This document shows, one piece after another, positions 1 to 6,132 of a stretch of DNA of 11,935 bases; within the stretch, counting starts at the first letter, position 1, and each line of letters starts with the position of its first letter. Below the pieces are notes generated by a model. It was not told the DNA's origin. It did not search any database and worked only from the letters and a program-made list of their open reading frames with translations. Both the position numbers and the translations under genes were made by a program. The stretch is from Bacteroidales bacterium UBA3754 (GTDB lineage Bacteria; Bacteroidota; Bacteroidia; Bacteroidales; UBA1715): positions 71,165 through 83,099 of the forward strand of contig DFGI01000051.1 of assembly GCA_002371705.1 (NCBI GenBank). Direction: 5' to 3'.

Positions 1-228
1 AGCGATAGAGTGTGCACGACGTGGACTATCTTGGTAGCAGAAACACTTTACATTGAAACCAAGTTCACCAAGCGAAGCGGCAGCCGAAGCACCAGCCAAA
101 CCAGAACCAACCACGATAACGTCGAGTTTACGTTTGTTGGCAGGGTTTACAAGTTTTTGATGAGCTTTGTAATTAGACCATTTTTCAAACAAATGTCCTT
201 CTGGAATTTTACTATCTAAAGTTGCCAT
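1..228 (-). CDS. sdhA: Succinate dehydrogenase / fumarate reductase flavoprotein subunit, N-terminal part (cut by window edge)
   Basis: Only the first 76 codons are present; the rest lies beyond the left edge. The ATG is at 228-226, 24 bases after the sdhC stop. The reading starts MATLDSKIPEGHLFEKW. A Rossmann FAD-binding motif, GSGLAG, sits at residues 41-46 after a hydrophobic strand (LDVIVV). The visible part ends in RRAHSIA; in the SdhA/FrdA family this region carries the histidine that covalently binds FAD, here His73. The subunit would oxidise succinate or reduce fumarate at the cytoplasmic face of the membrane. In Bacteroidales this enzyme usually works as a fumarate reductase in anaerobic respiration, but direction cannot be read from sequence; frdA is an equally fair name. 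It is almost certainly co-transcribed with sdhC, and an iron-sulfur subunit gene would be expected next, outside the window. Confidence 0.93.
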   Translation of the reverse strand, partial: MATLDSKIPEGHLFEKWSNYKAHQKLVNPANKRKLDVIVVGSGLAGASAAASLGELGFNVKCFCYQDSPRRAHSIA

Positions 229-252
229 AACTAATAATTTTCAAGGTTAATA

Positions 253-930
253 CTAAAGACTCATACAAAATGCGGCGATTACCACAGCAGCAAAAGCTAC
301 GCAGATAATTGTCGCAATTATGTCAGATAAACATCTTAGACGCGACATCCAAGTTTTGTTGTTCCAACCCATTGTTTGGAATGCGCTCCAGAATCCGTGT
401 GTAAGGTGGAACCAGATAGCCACCAACCAAACCATATATACAACAACAACCCAAGGTTTGCTGAACCAATACATTATAAATGCAGAACCATCGGCAGGAG
501 CGCCAATTGCGTCAACCGTACCCATAATTTCTGCCAACTGCATTTTCGACCAGAACATATATAAGTGAAGGCCAAGTCCAAGAAATACGATGACGCCGAG
601 AGCGAACATGTTTTTCGAAGCCCATTCAACCGAAGCCGGACGTACTTCGCTGTCGTAACGGTCGGTACCACGAGCTTTGCGGTTTTGAATTGTTAAGATT
701 GTGGCATACGCAATGTGGATGATGAATCCAAGTGCTATAATGGCAGTACCAACTAAGGCATACCAGTTTGCACCCAAAAATTCACAGATTGCGTTGTACG
801 CCTCTGGACTAAAAATGTGAACAGCGTTCATCGTCGCATGAAACGCCAAGAACAAGACGAAAAACAGTCCTGTAATACTCATCAGAAACTTCTTTCCGAT
901 TGACGAGCTAAGTAAGCATGGATTTGACAT
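253..930 (-). CDS. sdhC: Succinate dehydrogenase / fumarate reductase cytochrome b subunit
   Basis: This 225-residue protein anchors the dehydrogenase in the inner membrane and passes electrons between quinone and the iron-sulfur subunit through haem b. Five hydrophobic helices are visible at about residues 14-34, 57-80, 107-128, 157-179 and 203-222, the arrangement of the single-subunit b558 family (B. subtilis SdhC, Wolinella FrdC) rather than the two-subunit SdhC/SdhD anchors. Histidines placed inside helices, His31, His72, His122 and His175/His178, are the likely ligands of two haems. That suggests a di-haem enzyme, but the exact pairing is inference. The start MSNPCLLSSSIGKKF matches the usual N-terminus and follows a strong promoter by a short leader. 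The gene precedes sdhA by 24 bases in the common C-A-B order. Confidence 0.93.
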   Translation of the reverse strand: MSNPCLLSSSIGKKFLMSITGLFFVLFLAFHATMNAVHIFSPEAYNAICEFLGANWYALVGTAIIALGFIIHIAYATILTIQNRKARGTDRYDSEVRPASVEWASKNMFALGVIVFLGLGLHLYMFWSKMQLAEIMGTVDAIGAPADGSAFIMYWFSKPWVVVVYMVWLVAIWFHLTHGFWSAFQTMGWNNKTWMSRLRCLSDIIATIICVAFAAVVIAAFCMSL

Positions 931-972
931 ACAATTATAATTTTAAGTTTTGTAATTAAATTTATTATGGCA

Positions 973-1004
973 CAAAGATATAATTTTAGCCGAATTATAC
1001 AAAA
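973..1004 (-). promoter_or_regulatory. Bacteroidota-type promoter of sdhC-sdhA
   Basis: Read on the minus strand, TTTTG (1004-1000) is followed after 19 bases by TATCTTTG (980-973). This fits the Bacteroidota primary sigma factor consensus TTTG / 19-21 / TAnnTTTG. Transcription would start near 967, giving a leader of roughly 37 nt before the sdhC ATG. It is the best promoter match in the window. The rest of the 931-1058 spacer is AT-rich and I see no hairpin terminator in it. Confidence 0.8.
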
Positions 1005-1058
1005 CGAAAGTATATTATCAGAAGAAAAAATTTAATCAATAATTCTCGATTGTTTATT

Positions 1059-1652
1059 TTACAGTTCCTCAATCTTCACAATTCCGTGCATCACCGCATA
1101 AATTGTGAGATGTCCGAGTGAACGGGAACCTAATTTTTCGGAGATATTGTTGCGGTGGAATGCCACGGTTGCCATTGTAATGTGCAGTTTTTCAGCGATT
1201 TCCTTATTGAAATATCCCAAAACTACATATTTTAGCACTTCCTGTTCGCGAGACGACAATTCTGTTGAAACTGCACCGCCTCCATGCTTTTGTTCAAGTT
1301 TGGCGTGTCCGTGGGGATGCCCCATCTGGTGCAGGGAAAGCAGTTCTTTGAGCAAAGAATTTTCTGGCTGCGAAATGTTGAGCGTCCTAAAACCGTTTTC
1401 TTTCATCAGTTTTCCGTCGCCTTCGCACAACACGATGGTTTTTCGCTTTAACGGAACGAAAAATTCCATGTTGTTGAAAACAATGCCCAAACTTGCAAAA
1501 TAATGCACAATTTCATCGGATTGATTGTCCTGCAATTGTTGAATGGAAGAATAAATCTGTACTTCGACTTGCGGGATAATGTCAATGAGAATGGACTGCA
1601 ACGCTATGCTGCTCAATGAATTAGTGTCGATTATCGCAATTCTGAAGTCCAT
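1059..1652 (-). CDS. LuxR-family transcriptional regulator with degenerate receiver domain and His-rich linker
   Basis: This 197-residue protein has a LuxR/NarL-type helix-turn-helix at residues 130-190 (ELSSREQEVLKYVVLGYFNK opening, then the recognition helix region TMATVAFHRNNISEKLG). It probably binds DNA as a dimer. Residues 1-105 have the alternating pattern of a receiver domain (RIAIIDTN at the first strand), but I find no aspartate where the phospho-acceptor should be: the third-strand region reads HYFASLGIVF. It is therefore unlikely to be controlled by a histidine kinase. The linker at 108-124 contains five histidines (HQMGHPHGHAKLEQKHGG), which could bind metal or haem; this is inference. 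From memory it resembles a Bacteroidales group of LuxR proteins that includes P. gingivalis CdhR, which I cannot confirm here. It is divergent from the TonB-dependent receptor across 98 bases, so local control of that gene is plausible. Confidence 0.85.
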   Translation of the reverse strand: MDFRIAIIDTNSLSSIALQSILIDIIPQVEVQIYSSIQQLQDNQSDEIVHYFASLGIVFNNMEFFVPLKRKTIVLCEGDGKLMKENGFRTLNISQPENSLLKELLSLHQMGHPHGHAKLEQKHGGGAVSTELSSREQEVLKYVVLGYFNKEIAEKLHITMATVAFHRNNISEKLGSRSLGHLTIYAVMHGIVKIEEL

Positions 1653-1670
1653 TTCCTTTTATTTGACGGG

Positions 1671-1678
1671 CAAAGATA
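1671..1678 (-). promoter_or_regulatory. Candidate -7 box for the LuxR-type regulator
   Basis: The minus strand reads TATCTTTG from 1678 to 1671, a full match to TAnnTTTG, about 19 bases before the regulator's ATG. No good TTTG lies 18-21 bases further upstream, so the promoter may be weak or may need an activator. The rest of the 98-base divergent spacer (1653-1750) must also hold the receptor's promoter. The nearest candidate there is the imperfect TGTATTTG at 1726-1733 on the plus strand. Confidence 0.45.
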
Positions 1679-1750
1679 CTAAAAAAGCCAAATTGAAAAC
1701 TAATAATTATGTGAGTTGTTTTGCGTGTATTTGCCAAATAGTTTTGCAGC

Positions 1751-3988
1751 GTGAAAATTTTATTGGCCATATTGATTCCGCTGTTGCAGGAAATTCCCAA
1801 CGATACAATAATCGACATTATTGATACCGTGTCGGTTTCGGCTACGATAAAGCCGTCAACAGCGTTGGACAATCAAGCGTTGGCTGCCACGTCGTTCAGA
1901 TTGTCGGAGATTGAAAATCAGCAGATTAACTCGGTGAAAGACGTGTCGGTTTCGGTGCCGAATTTCTTTCAGCCGAAATATGGGTCACGCATTACGTCGT
2001 CAATCTACATACGTGGATTCGGATCGCGGATTGACCAACCGGCAATGGGGCTGAACATCGACAACATTCCCGTGATGAACAAAAATGCCTTTGACTTTGA
2101 TTTTTTCGACATCCGCCGAATCGACGTGCTCCGTGGACCACAGGGAACGCTTTACGGCAGAAATTCCAACGGTGGGATAATGAACATTTACACGCTTTCG
2201 CCGCTTGCGTGGCAAGGGTTGCGTGTCCGTGCAGAATTTGACTCGGAACCGTCGTATAAGGCACAAGTTTCGTTTTACGAAAAGACAAAAAATAATTTTG
2301 GATATGCCGTCTCGGCGGCATTTACGCACCACGACGGATTTTTCACCAATATCTATAACGATGCACAATGTGACAAAGGAAATTCTTTTTCCGCACGGAC
2401 AAAATTTCACTGGTTGCCGAACGATTCGCATTGGAATCTTAGTAACAGCTTGTCTTTCAACTACGTAAACGAAGGTGGATATGCTTATCACGTGTTTGAC
2501 GACTTGAAAAATGAAGTTAAAGCAATATCTTATAATGATACGTGTAATTATAAGAGAATCAGTTTGATAGACGGAATTGTCGCACAATATTCGGGAAAGA
2601 AAATCGACATTGCTTCGGCGACGAGTTACCAGTTTTTGCACGATAAAATGTTGTTAGACAACGATTTTACTTCTCTTTCGTATTTCACGCTGAAACAGGA
2701 GCAGACGGAGTACGCTGTTACACAGGAACTGATTTTGAAACGGCACGACAAGACGAAAAAATGGCAATGGAACGCTGGCTTGTTTGCGTTTACCAAGCAA
2801 CTTGCAATGGAAACGCCCGTAAAATTCAAACGCGACGGCATTGATAATCTGATACTTGCAAATGCGAACAAGGGAATCCACAGTGCTTTCCCGACCAACA
2901 ATATTGAAATTGCCGACAGTTCGTTTGTGATTGACTGTAATTTTCAGATTCCGACTTATGGAGTGGCGTTGTTCCACGAATCGCAGTGGAATATCCGTCG
3001 ATGGCGTTTCACGGCAGGCATCCGTGCCGATTTTGAATATGCCGCGATGGACTACGACGAGCAATGCGACATTCGTTATCGTTTCGACTTAACAATGGTG
3101 AAATTCAAGCAGTTACATTCCGATTTCACAGGGACGGAACACACAAAATCGTTCGTGGCACTACCGAAATTTTCTGTTCAATATAATTTCGACAAGGGAA
3201 ATTTATATGCCACCTTTGCCAACGGTCACAAGGCAGGCGGATTCAACACACAGATTTTTTCCGACATAATGCAGTCGGTTATGATGACGCAGATGATGAG
3301 CGACCTGGGAGTTTCGTTCGCTGGAAAATCAGGCAAAACGCAAACAGCCCGTGACACAAAATACGAACCCGAAACGAACTATAATTTTGAAATTGGCGGC
3401 AAATTCCATTACAAAACATTCAGCACCGCCACCACGCTGTTTTGGATTGAAGGCGTGAACCAACAAATCACTGTAATGCCCGAAGGCAGCGGCATTGGCA
3501 GAATGATGTCGAATGCTGGTCGCACACGAAGCATAGGAGTGGAGCACAGTAGCCGCTTTGAACCAGGAGATTGGTCGTTTTCGCTTGATGCCGGCTGCAC
3601 CGATGCCCGTTTCCGCGATTATCAATACAACGACACTACCAACTATCGCGACAAGCACGTTCCGTATGCACCAACAGGAACTATCGCCGTTTCTGCAAAA
3701 TACACGTGGCAGTTGAATAAACAATGGATTGATAATATTTCGTTTGTCGTTCAAAATCAGACAGTTGGAATAATTTATTGGAATGAGGACAATTCACTTT
3801 CGCAGTCGCCGTATTCGTTGTTGTCGGCAAGCGTGACATATAAGAAAAACAAAGTATCAATAAGTATTTTTAGTAAAAACATAACAAACACGAACTATCG
3901 GACTTTCTATTTTAAGTCAATTTCGAGAATGTTTTACGCCGAAGGAATACCGAGAACGGTAGGGATGAAAATAATGCTTAATGTGTAA
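1751..3988 (+). CDS. TonB-dependent outer-membrane receptor
   Basis: This 745-residue protein would import a bound ligand across the outer membrane using TonB-ExbBD energy. It starts at a GTG; an in-frame stop at 1739-1741 leaves no room for an earlier start. Residues 1-13 (MKILLAILIPLLQ) form a very short signal peptide. A TonB-box-like stretch DTVSVSA is at 25-31. The plug domain spans about 46-150, with IYIRGFGSR and the conserved LRGPQGTLYGRNSNGG (127-142). The rest is alternating amphipathic strands of a beta-barrel, ending near GIPRTVGMKIMLNV. There is no N-terminal carboxypeptidase-like domain and no SusD partner, so it resembles siderophore, haem, metal or cofactor receptors more than glycan SusC proteins; the ligand is unknown. 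The final residue is Val rather than the usual aromatic, and the last codons belong to the 7-bp repeat array. Base use is richer in G+C than in the flanking spacers. Confidence 0.92.
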   Translation: MKILLAILIPLLQEIPNDTIIDIIDTVSVSATIKPSTALDNQALAATSFRLSEIENQQINSVKDVSVSVPNFFQPKYGSRITSSIYIRGFGSRIDQPAMGLNIDNIPVMNKNAFDFDFFDIRRIDVLRGPQGTLYGRNSNGGIMNIYTLSPLAWQGLRVRAEFDSEPSYKAQVSFYEKTKNNFGYAVSAAFTHHDGFFTNIYNDAQCDKGNSFSARTKFHWLPNDSHWNLSNSLSFNYVNEGGYAYHVFDDLKNEVKAISYNDTCNYKRISLIDGIVAQYSGKKIDIASATSYQFLHDKMLLDNDFTSLSYFTLKQEQTEYAVTQELILKRHDKTKKWQWNAGLFAFTKQLAMETPVKFKRDGIDNLILANANKGIHSAFPTNNIEIADSSFVIDCNFQIPTYGVALFHESQWNIRRWRFTAGIRADFEYAAMDYDEQCDIRYRFDLTMVKFKQLHSDFTGTEHTKSFVALPKFSVQYNFDKGNLYATFANGHKAGGFNTQIFSDIMQSVMMTQMMSDLGVSFAGKSGKTQTARDTKYEPETNYNFEIGGKFHYKTFSTATTLFWIEGVNQQITVMPEGSGIGRMMSNAGRTRSIGVEHSSRFEPGDWSFSLDAGCTDARFRDYQYNDTTNYRDKHVPYAPTGTIAVSAKYTWQLNKQWIDNISFVVQNQTVGIIYWNEDNSLSQSPYSLLSASVTYKKNKVSISIFSKNITNTNYRTFYFKSISRMFYAEGIPRTVGMKIMLNV

Positions 3989-4085
3989 TGCTCAATGCTC
4001 AATTTTTTAATGCATAATTCACAATGTATAATGCACAATTATAAATATGAAATTCTTAATTTTTAACTTTTAATTCTTAATTACT
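3973..4085 (+). repeat. Degenerate 7-bp tandem repeat array (AATKCWY-like), 16 units
   Basis: The stretch divides into consecutive heptads each starting with AA, nearly all AAT: AATGCTT, AATGTGT, AATGCTC, AATGCTC, AATTTTT, then one extra T at 4008, then AATGCAT, AATTCAC, AATGTAT, AATGCAC, AATTATA, AATATGA, AATTCTT, AATTTTT, AACTTTT, AATTCTT, AATTACT. Phase is kept for 5 units (3973-4007) and 11 units (4009-4085). The array begins inside the last codons of the TonB-dependent receptor, supplies its stop codon (3986-3988), and ends directly at the ATG of the following lipoprotein (4086). Units drift from G/C-containing at the left to A+T-only at the right. Function is unknown; it could be slippage-born filler, a variable spacer affecting translation, or a protein-binding array. 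Confidence 0.8.
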
Positions 4086-4556
4086 ATGAAACATTTACAA
4101 TTTTTTGCAACTCTGCTTATTGCAGGAACAATGTTCACCGCATGTGGAAGTGAAGACAAGAAAAATGATGATCCTAAGCCAGTTGAAGCCGTAACGGCCG
4201 ATTCGTTTCAAGGAACGTTTTCCGTTGGAAACAGCGACGGAACGACTTACACACAGGAAAATGTTAATGTGACGTATGCTGTCACCGATACGGCTGGATT
4301 TGTGTTGACGTTCAAGCAAGTGTCGTTTTCACCCAAAATGCCAGTGAAGATTGATATGGACATTCCAAATGTGACGTACGAAAACGAAAACGGTAAAATC
4401 ACTCTTTCGGGCAACGAAATCATTCCATATGCTATGGGTGGCGAGTTCCCGAAATACACCATTACAAACCTTTCGGGTACAGTGAACGACGGTACTTTGT
4501 CGGTTTCTATGAATTGCGGAAGTTCACCAGTAACGTTCGAGGGAAGTAAAAAATAA
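4086..4556 (+). CDS. Calycin-like lipoprotein
   Basis: This is a 156-residue lipoprotein. The signal peptide MKHLQFFATLLIAGTMFTAC ends in a lipobox with the lipidated Cys20. The acidic, charged tail after it (GSEDKKNDDPK) could act as a Bacteroidota surface-export signal. The mature part (about 36-156) is a series of short beta-strands with NSDGTTYTQENVNVTY, a FSPKMPVKIDMDIP stretch and IIPYAMGGEFPKYTITNLSG. From memory this pattern matches the small Bacteroides lipoproteins with a calycin-like (lipocalin-type barrel) domain; the family name is a recognition, not a search result. Such folds often bind small hydrophobic ligands, but no ligand is known here. It follows the TonB-dependent receptor by 97 bases filled with the heptad array and is probably in the same transcript, so it may help capture the receptor's substrate. 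Confidence 0.82.
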   Translation: MKHLQFFATLLIAGTMFTACGSEDKKNDDPKPVEAVTADSFQGTFSVGNSDGTTYTQENVNVTYAVTDTAGFVLTFKQVSFSPKMPVKIDMDIPNVTYENENGKITLSGNEIIPYAMGGEFPKYTITNLSGTVNDGTLSVSMNCGSSPVTFEGSKK

Positions 4557-4575
4557 CTAAAACTTCTTACATAAA

Positions 4576-4603
4576 AAAAGGCGACTCTTTCGGGTCGCCT
4601 TTT
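4576..4603. terminator. Strong bidirectional intrinsic terminator
   Basis: AAAAGGCGAC (4576-4585) pairs with GTCGCCTTTT (4594-4603). The stem can extend inward by a T-G and a C-G pair to leave a four-base TTTC loop. T-rich tracts follow on both strands (TTTTCTTTTTG on plus, a run of seven T on minus). It serves both converging genes, the calycin-like lipoprotein and the Cys-rich lipoprotein. Confidence 0.9.
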
Positions 4604-4624
4604 CTTTTTGTTACCAACAAACAA

Positions 4625-4876
4625 TTAGAACATTGTTTTGCGACATTTCACTTTGTATTCAAAACCAGTTACTTGTTCTTTATCCCAACCATCAGTATTG
4701 TCATCTTTGCATTCGTCTTTTTCGTCATCAGAAAGATCGTACTGAACAGTTTTTGATTTTGAAATTTTGTCTCCATCTGCATTTTTGTAAGCTGCTTTAC
4801 AAACACAGTCTCTTGAACATGATGAGAATGCAACAAGCATTCCCAATGCTGATAACACTAATAAAATTTTTTTCAT
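4625..4876 (-). CDS. Small acidic cysteine-rich lipoprotein
   Basis: I chose the start at 4876 (MKKILLVLS...), giving 83 residues. An upstream in-frame ATG at 4906 would add ten residues before a normal signal peptide and overlaps the -7 box. The signal peptide runs to AFSSC with lipidated Cys20. The mature 63 residues contain four more cysteines (Cys24, Cys26, Cys56, Cys78) and many Asp/Lys residues, including DLSDDEKDECKDDNTDGW. The CxC pair and two distant cysteines could form two disulfides in the periplasm or on the surface. I do not recognise a family. It converges on the calycin-like lipoprotein over a shared terminator and is divergent from the MauE-thioredoxin fusion, which could be its oxidant or reductant (inference). 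Confidence 0.8.
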   Translation of the reverse strand: MKKILLVLSALGMLVAFSSCSRDCVCKAAYKNADGDKISKSKTVQYDLSDDEKDECKDDNTDGWDKEQVTGFEYKVKCRKTMF

Positions 4877-4903
4877 AATTATAATTTTTAAATTTATACT
4901 GCA

Positions 4904-4911
4904 CAAATATA
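4904..4911 (-). promoter_or_regulatory. Candidate -7 box for the Cys-rich lipoprotein
   Basis: The minus strand reads TATATTTG from 4911 to 4904, about 28 bases before the chosen ATG. This supports the internal start at 4876 over the longer reading from 4906, which would begin within the promoter. No good -33 element is visible at the expected distance. Confidence 0.45.
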
Positions 4912-4995
4912 CAAATTATGTAATTACCTCATTTCATTTGAGTTGTATTTTTTATCATTTCAAGCGCCAAAACCGACAAACATGGATTTTTTACC

Positions 4996-5003
4996 TATAT
5001 TTG
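4996..5003 (+). promoter_or_regulatory. Candidate -7 box for the MauE-thioredoxin fusion gene
   Basis: TATATTTG matches the Bacteroidota -7 consensus and ends 18 bases before the ATG at 5022. The region 19-21 bases upstream (about 4972-4977) has no TTG, so only half of the promoter is convincing. Confidence 0.45.
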
Positions 5004-5021
5004 TGAAGTAAAATTAAAGAA

Positions 5022-5945
5022 ATGGACATAAAAAATTTAGTTCTATCCTTCATACGCATTATATTGGGCTGTACATTTTTACTATCTGCAACCCTAAAAC
5101 TCATTTCTATTGAAAATTTTGAATTGTACGTTTACAGTTTTGGATTCTTCAGCTTTGTTCTCGTTTCCTTTCTCACAAGATTTCTGATTTTATGTGAGTT
5201 TTTAATAGGCATCGCACTGATTTTCAGAATATTCTATAAACAAACATGGTGGGCTGCAATTGCAATGCTTTGTGGATTTTCACTGTTTCTTGTGTATGCG
5301 GCGATGTTCCGGGGCGACGAGAACTGTCATTGCTTCGGCGACGTTATTGAACTGAACCCGATACCTTCTATTCTCAAAAATATATTGCTCTCCGGGTTAT
5401 TATTATTCGTTAAACAACAGAAAGAATTGCATCATCCAATTAAACCATACGTTATTACAATTTCGATTTTAAGTGCATTGTTCATTGCATTTTTGGGCGT
5501 ACCGCCGCACGTGCTATATTCTAAACTTTTCAGTGACAGCGAAGAACGTTTCAACCCAACTGCTTTTGCCACCACAATGACAACCGAGCCGTACAATGCA
5601 ATTATAGACTCAACACACAATGAAATCATAGGATTTGTTTCGGCCAGCTGTAGCCATTGCAAAGCAGGAAACAAAATAATGCAAGCCATCTTTGAACAAA
5701 ATGATTTAGACATTTCGGCATTTAAAAACATCATTTGGGCGAGTTCAGATTCATCGCTCAATGTGTTCAAGGACACTACAAACACTCAAAATTATTCATA
5801 CACAAAAATGCCGCCGTATATGCTCATTGACATAAACTACGGGCATTTCCCCACGTATGTGTTTTTTGAAAAAGGAAATTTCAAAAAAGCAATAAACTAT
5901 AAGGAAATTAACGAAAAGGAAATTGTGGAGTTCCTACAAAAATAA
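5022..5945 (+). CDS. MauE/DoxX-like membrane protein fused to a thioredoxin-like domain
   Basis: This 307-residue protein has two parts. Residues 1-161 form about five membrane helices (near 8-28, 42-64, 76-94, 115-130, 141-161) with the motif CHCFG at 102-106, typical of MauE/DoxX-type redox membrane proteins that may exchange electrons with quinones. Residues 185-307 look like a thioredoxin fold outside the membrane: a CxxC active site in SASCSHCKAG (Cys210, Cys213), an IIWASSD strand and the probable cis-proline Pro277 in GHFPTYVFF. The likely role is disulfide chemistry in the periplasm, with the CxC and CxxC pairs relaying electrons. Whether it oxidises or reduces substrates cannot be decided. 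Proteins of this two-domain type occur widely in Bacteroidota. It ends in a terminator hairpin and is divergent from the Cys-rich lipoprotein. Confidence 0.85.
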   Translation: MDIKNLVLSFIRIILGCTFLLSATLKLISIENFELYVYSFGFFSFVLVSFLTRFLILCEFLIGIALIFRIFYKQTWWAAIAMLCGFSLFLVYAAMFRGDENCHCFGDVIELNPIPSILKNILLSGLLLFVKQQKELHHPIKPYVITISILSALFIAFLGVPPHVLYSKLFSDSEERFNPTAFATTMTTEPYNAIIDSTHNEIIGFVSASCSHCKAGNKIMQAIFEQNDLDISAFKNIIWASSDSSLNVFKDTTNTQNYSYTKMPPYMLIDINYGHFPTYVFFEKGNFKKAINYKEINEKEIVEFLQK

Positions 5946-5972
5946 AGGAGAACCGCTTGTGCAATTCTCCTT
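5945..5972. terminator. Bidirectional terminator between the MauE-thioredoxin gene and the Met tRNA
   Basis: AAGGAGAA (5945-5952) pairs with TTCTCCTT (5965-5972) around a 12-base loop. The hairpin starts in the last base of the upstream stop codon and lies five bases beyond the tRNA 3' end. On the minus strand it is followed by TATTTTTG, so it suits the tRNA transcript particularly well; on plus the T-tract is poor. Confidence 0.65.
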
Positions 5973-5976
5973 GTAG

Positions 5977-6049
5977 TAGCGGGAGCCAGACTCGAACTGA
6001 CGACCTTTAGGTTATGAGCCTAACGAGCTACCAACTGCTCTATCCCGCG
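5977..6049 (-). tRNA. tRNA-Met (CAU anticodon), initiator-like
   Basis: The minus strand from 6049 folds into a full cloverleaf of 73 bases. The acceptor stem CGCGGGA / TCCCGCT leaves the first pair mismatched (C1 against U72). The D stem GAGC / GCTC contains A11-U24. The anticodon loop is CTCATAA with anticodon CAT at 6016-6014. The T arm is GTCAG / CTGGC around TTCGAGT. The discriminator is A73, and the next bases are CTA, so CCA is not encoded. An unpaired 1-72, A11-U24 and close likeness to E. coli tRNA-fMet in the D arm and variable region point to the initiator. The anticodon stem is TTAGG / CCTAA: it has G30-C40 and G31-C39 but A29-U41 instead of the third G-C pair. An elongator Met identity is less likely but not excluded. 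Confidence 0.92.
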
Positions 6050-6085
6050 ATATATCTTATACGTGTATTGTCGTTTTTGGGTGTG

Positions 6086-6115
6086 CAAATGTACAAAATC
6101 AGAATAAAAAGTCAA
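6086..6115 (-). promoter_or_regulatory. Promoter of the Met tRNA gene
   Basis: On the minus strand, TTG (6115-6113, within CTTGAC) is followed after 19 bases by TACATTTG (6093-6086), a good Bacteroidota promoter. The start of transcription would lie near 6080, leaving a leader of about 30 nt before the tRNA. It sits between the stop of the upstream membrane-protein gene (6133) and the tRNA, so the tRNA need not rely on read-through. Confidence 0.7.
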
Positions 6116-6132
6116 GAGTTTACCCCTATTTT

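Noticed and set aside
2000..2641. A 213-codon open frame antisense to the TonB-dependent receptor, and shorter ones at 1992-2321, 2654-3064 and 3329-3754
   Set aside because: The receptor's protein is unmistakable on the plus strand, while the antisense translations have no domain pattern, signal or promoter. They are by-products of the receptor gene's base composition.
3973..4085. The repeat array as a CRISPR or as an attachment site
   Set aside because: Units are 7 bp, contiguous and degenerate with no spacers of constant length; no cas genes, integrase or target duplications are present.
4877..4906. Ten-residue upstream extension of the Cys-rich lipoprotein (start at 4906)
   Set aside because: It would put extra residues before a complete lipoprotein signal peptide, and its ATG lies within the -7 promoter box.
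5977..6049. Elongator tRNA-Met or tRNA-Ile2 (CAU)
   Set aside because: The unpaired 1-72 position, A11-U24 and likeness to tRNA-fMet favour the initiator, though the A29-U41 pair keeps a small doubt.
6050..6132. A terminator after the polytopic membrane-protein gene
   Set aside because: No stable inverted repeat followed by T residues is visible between its stop codon and the tRNA promoter.
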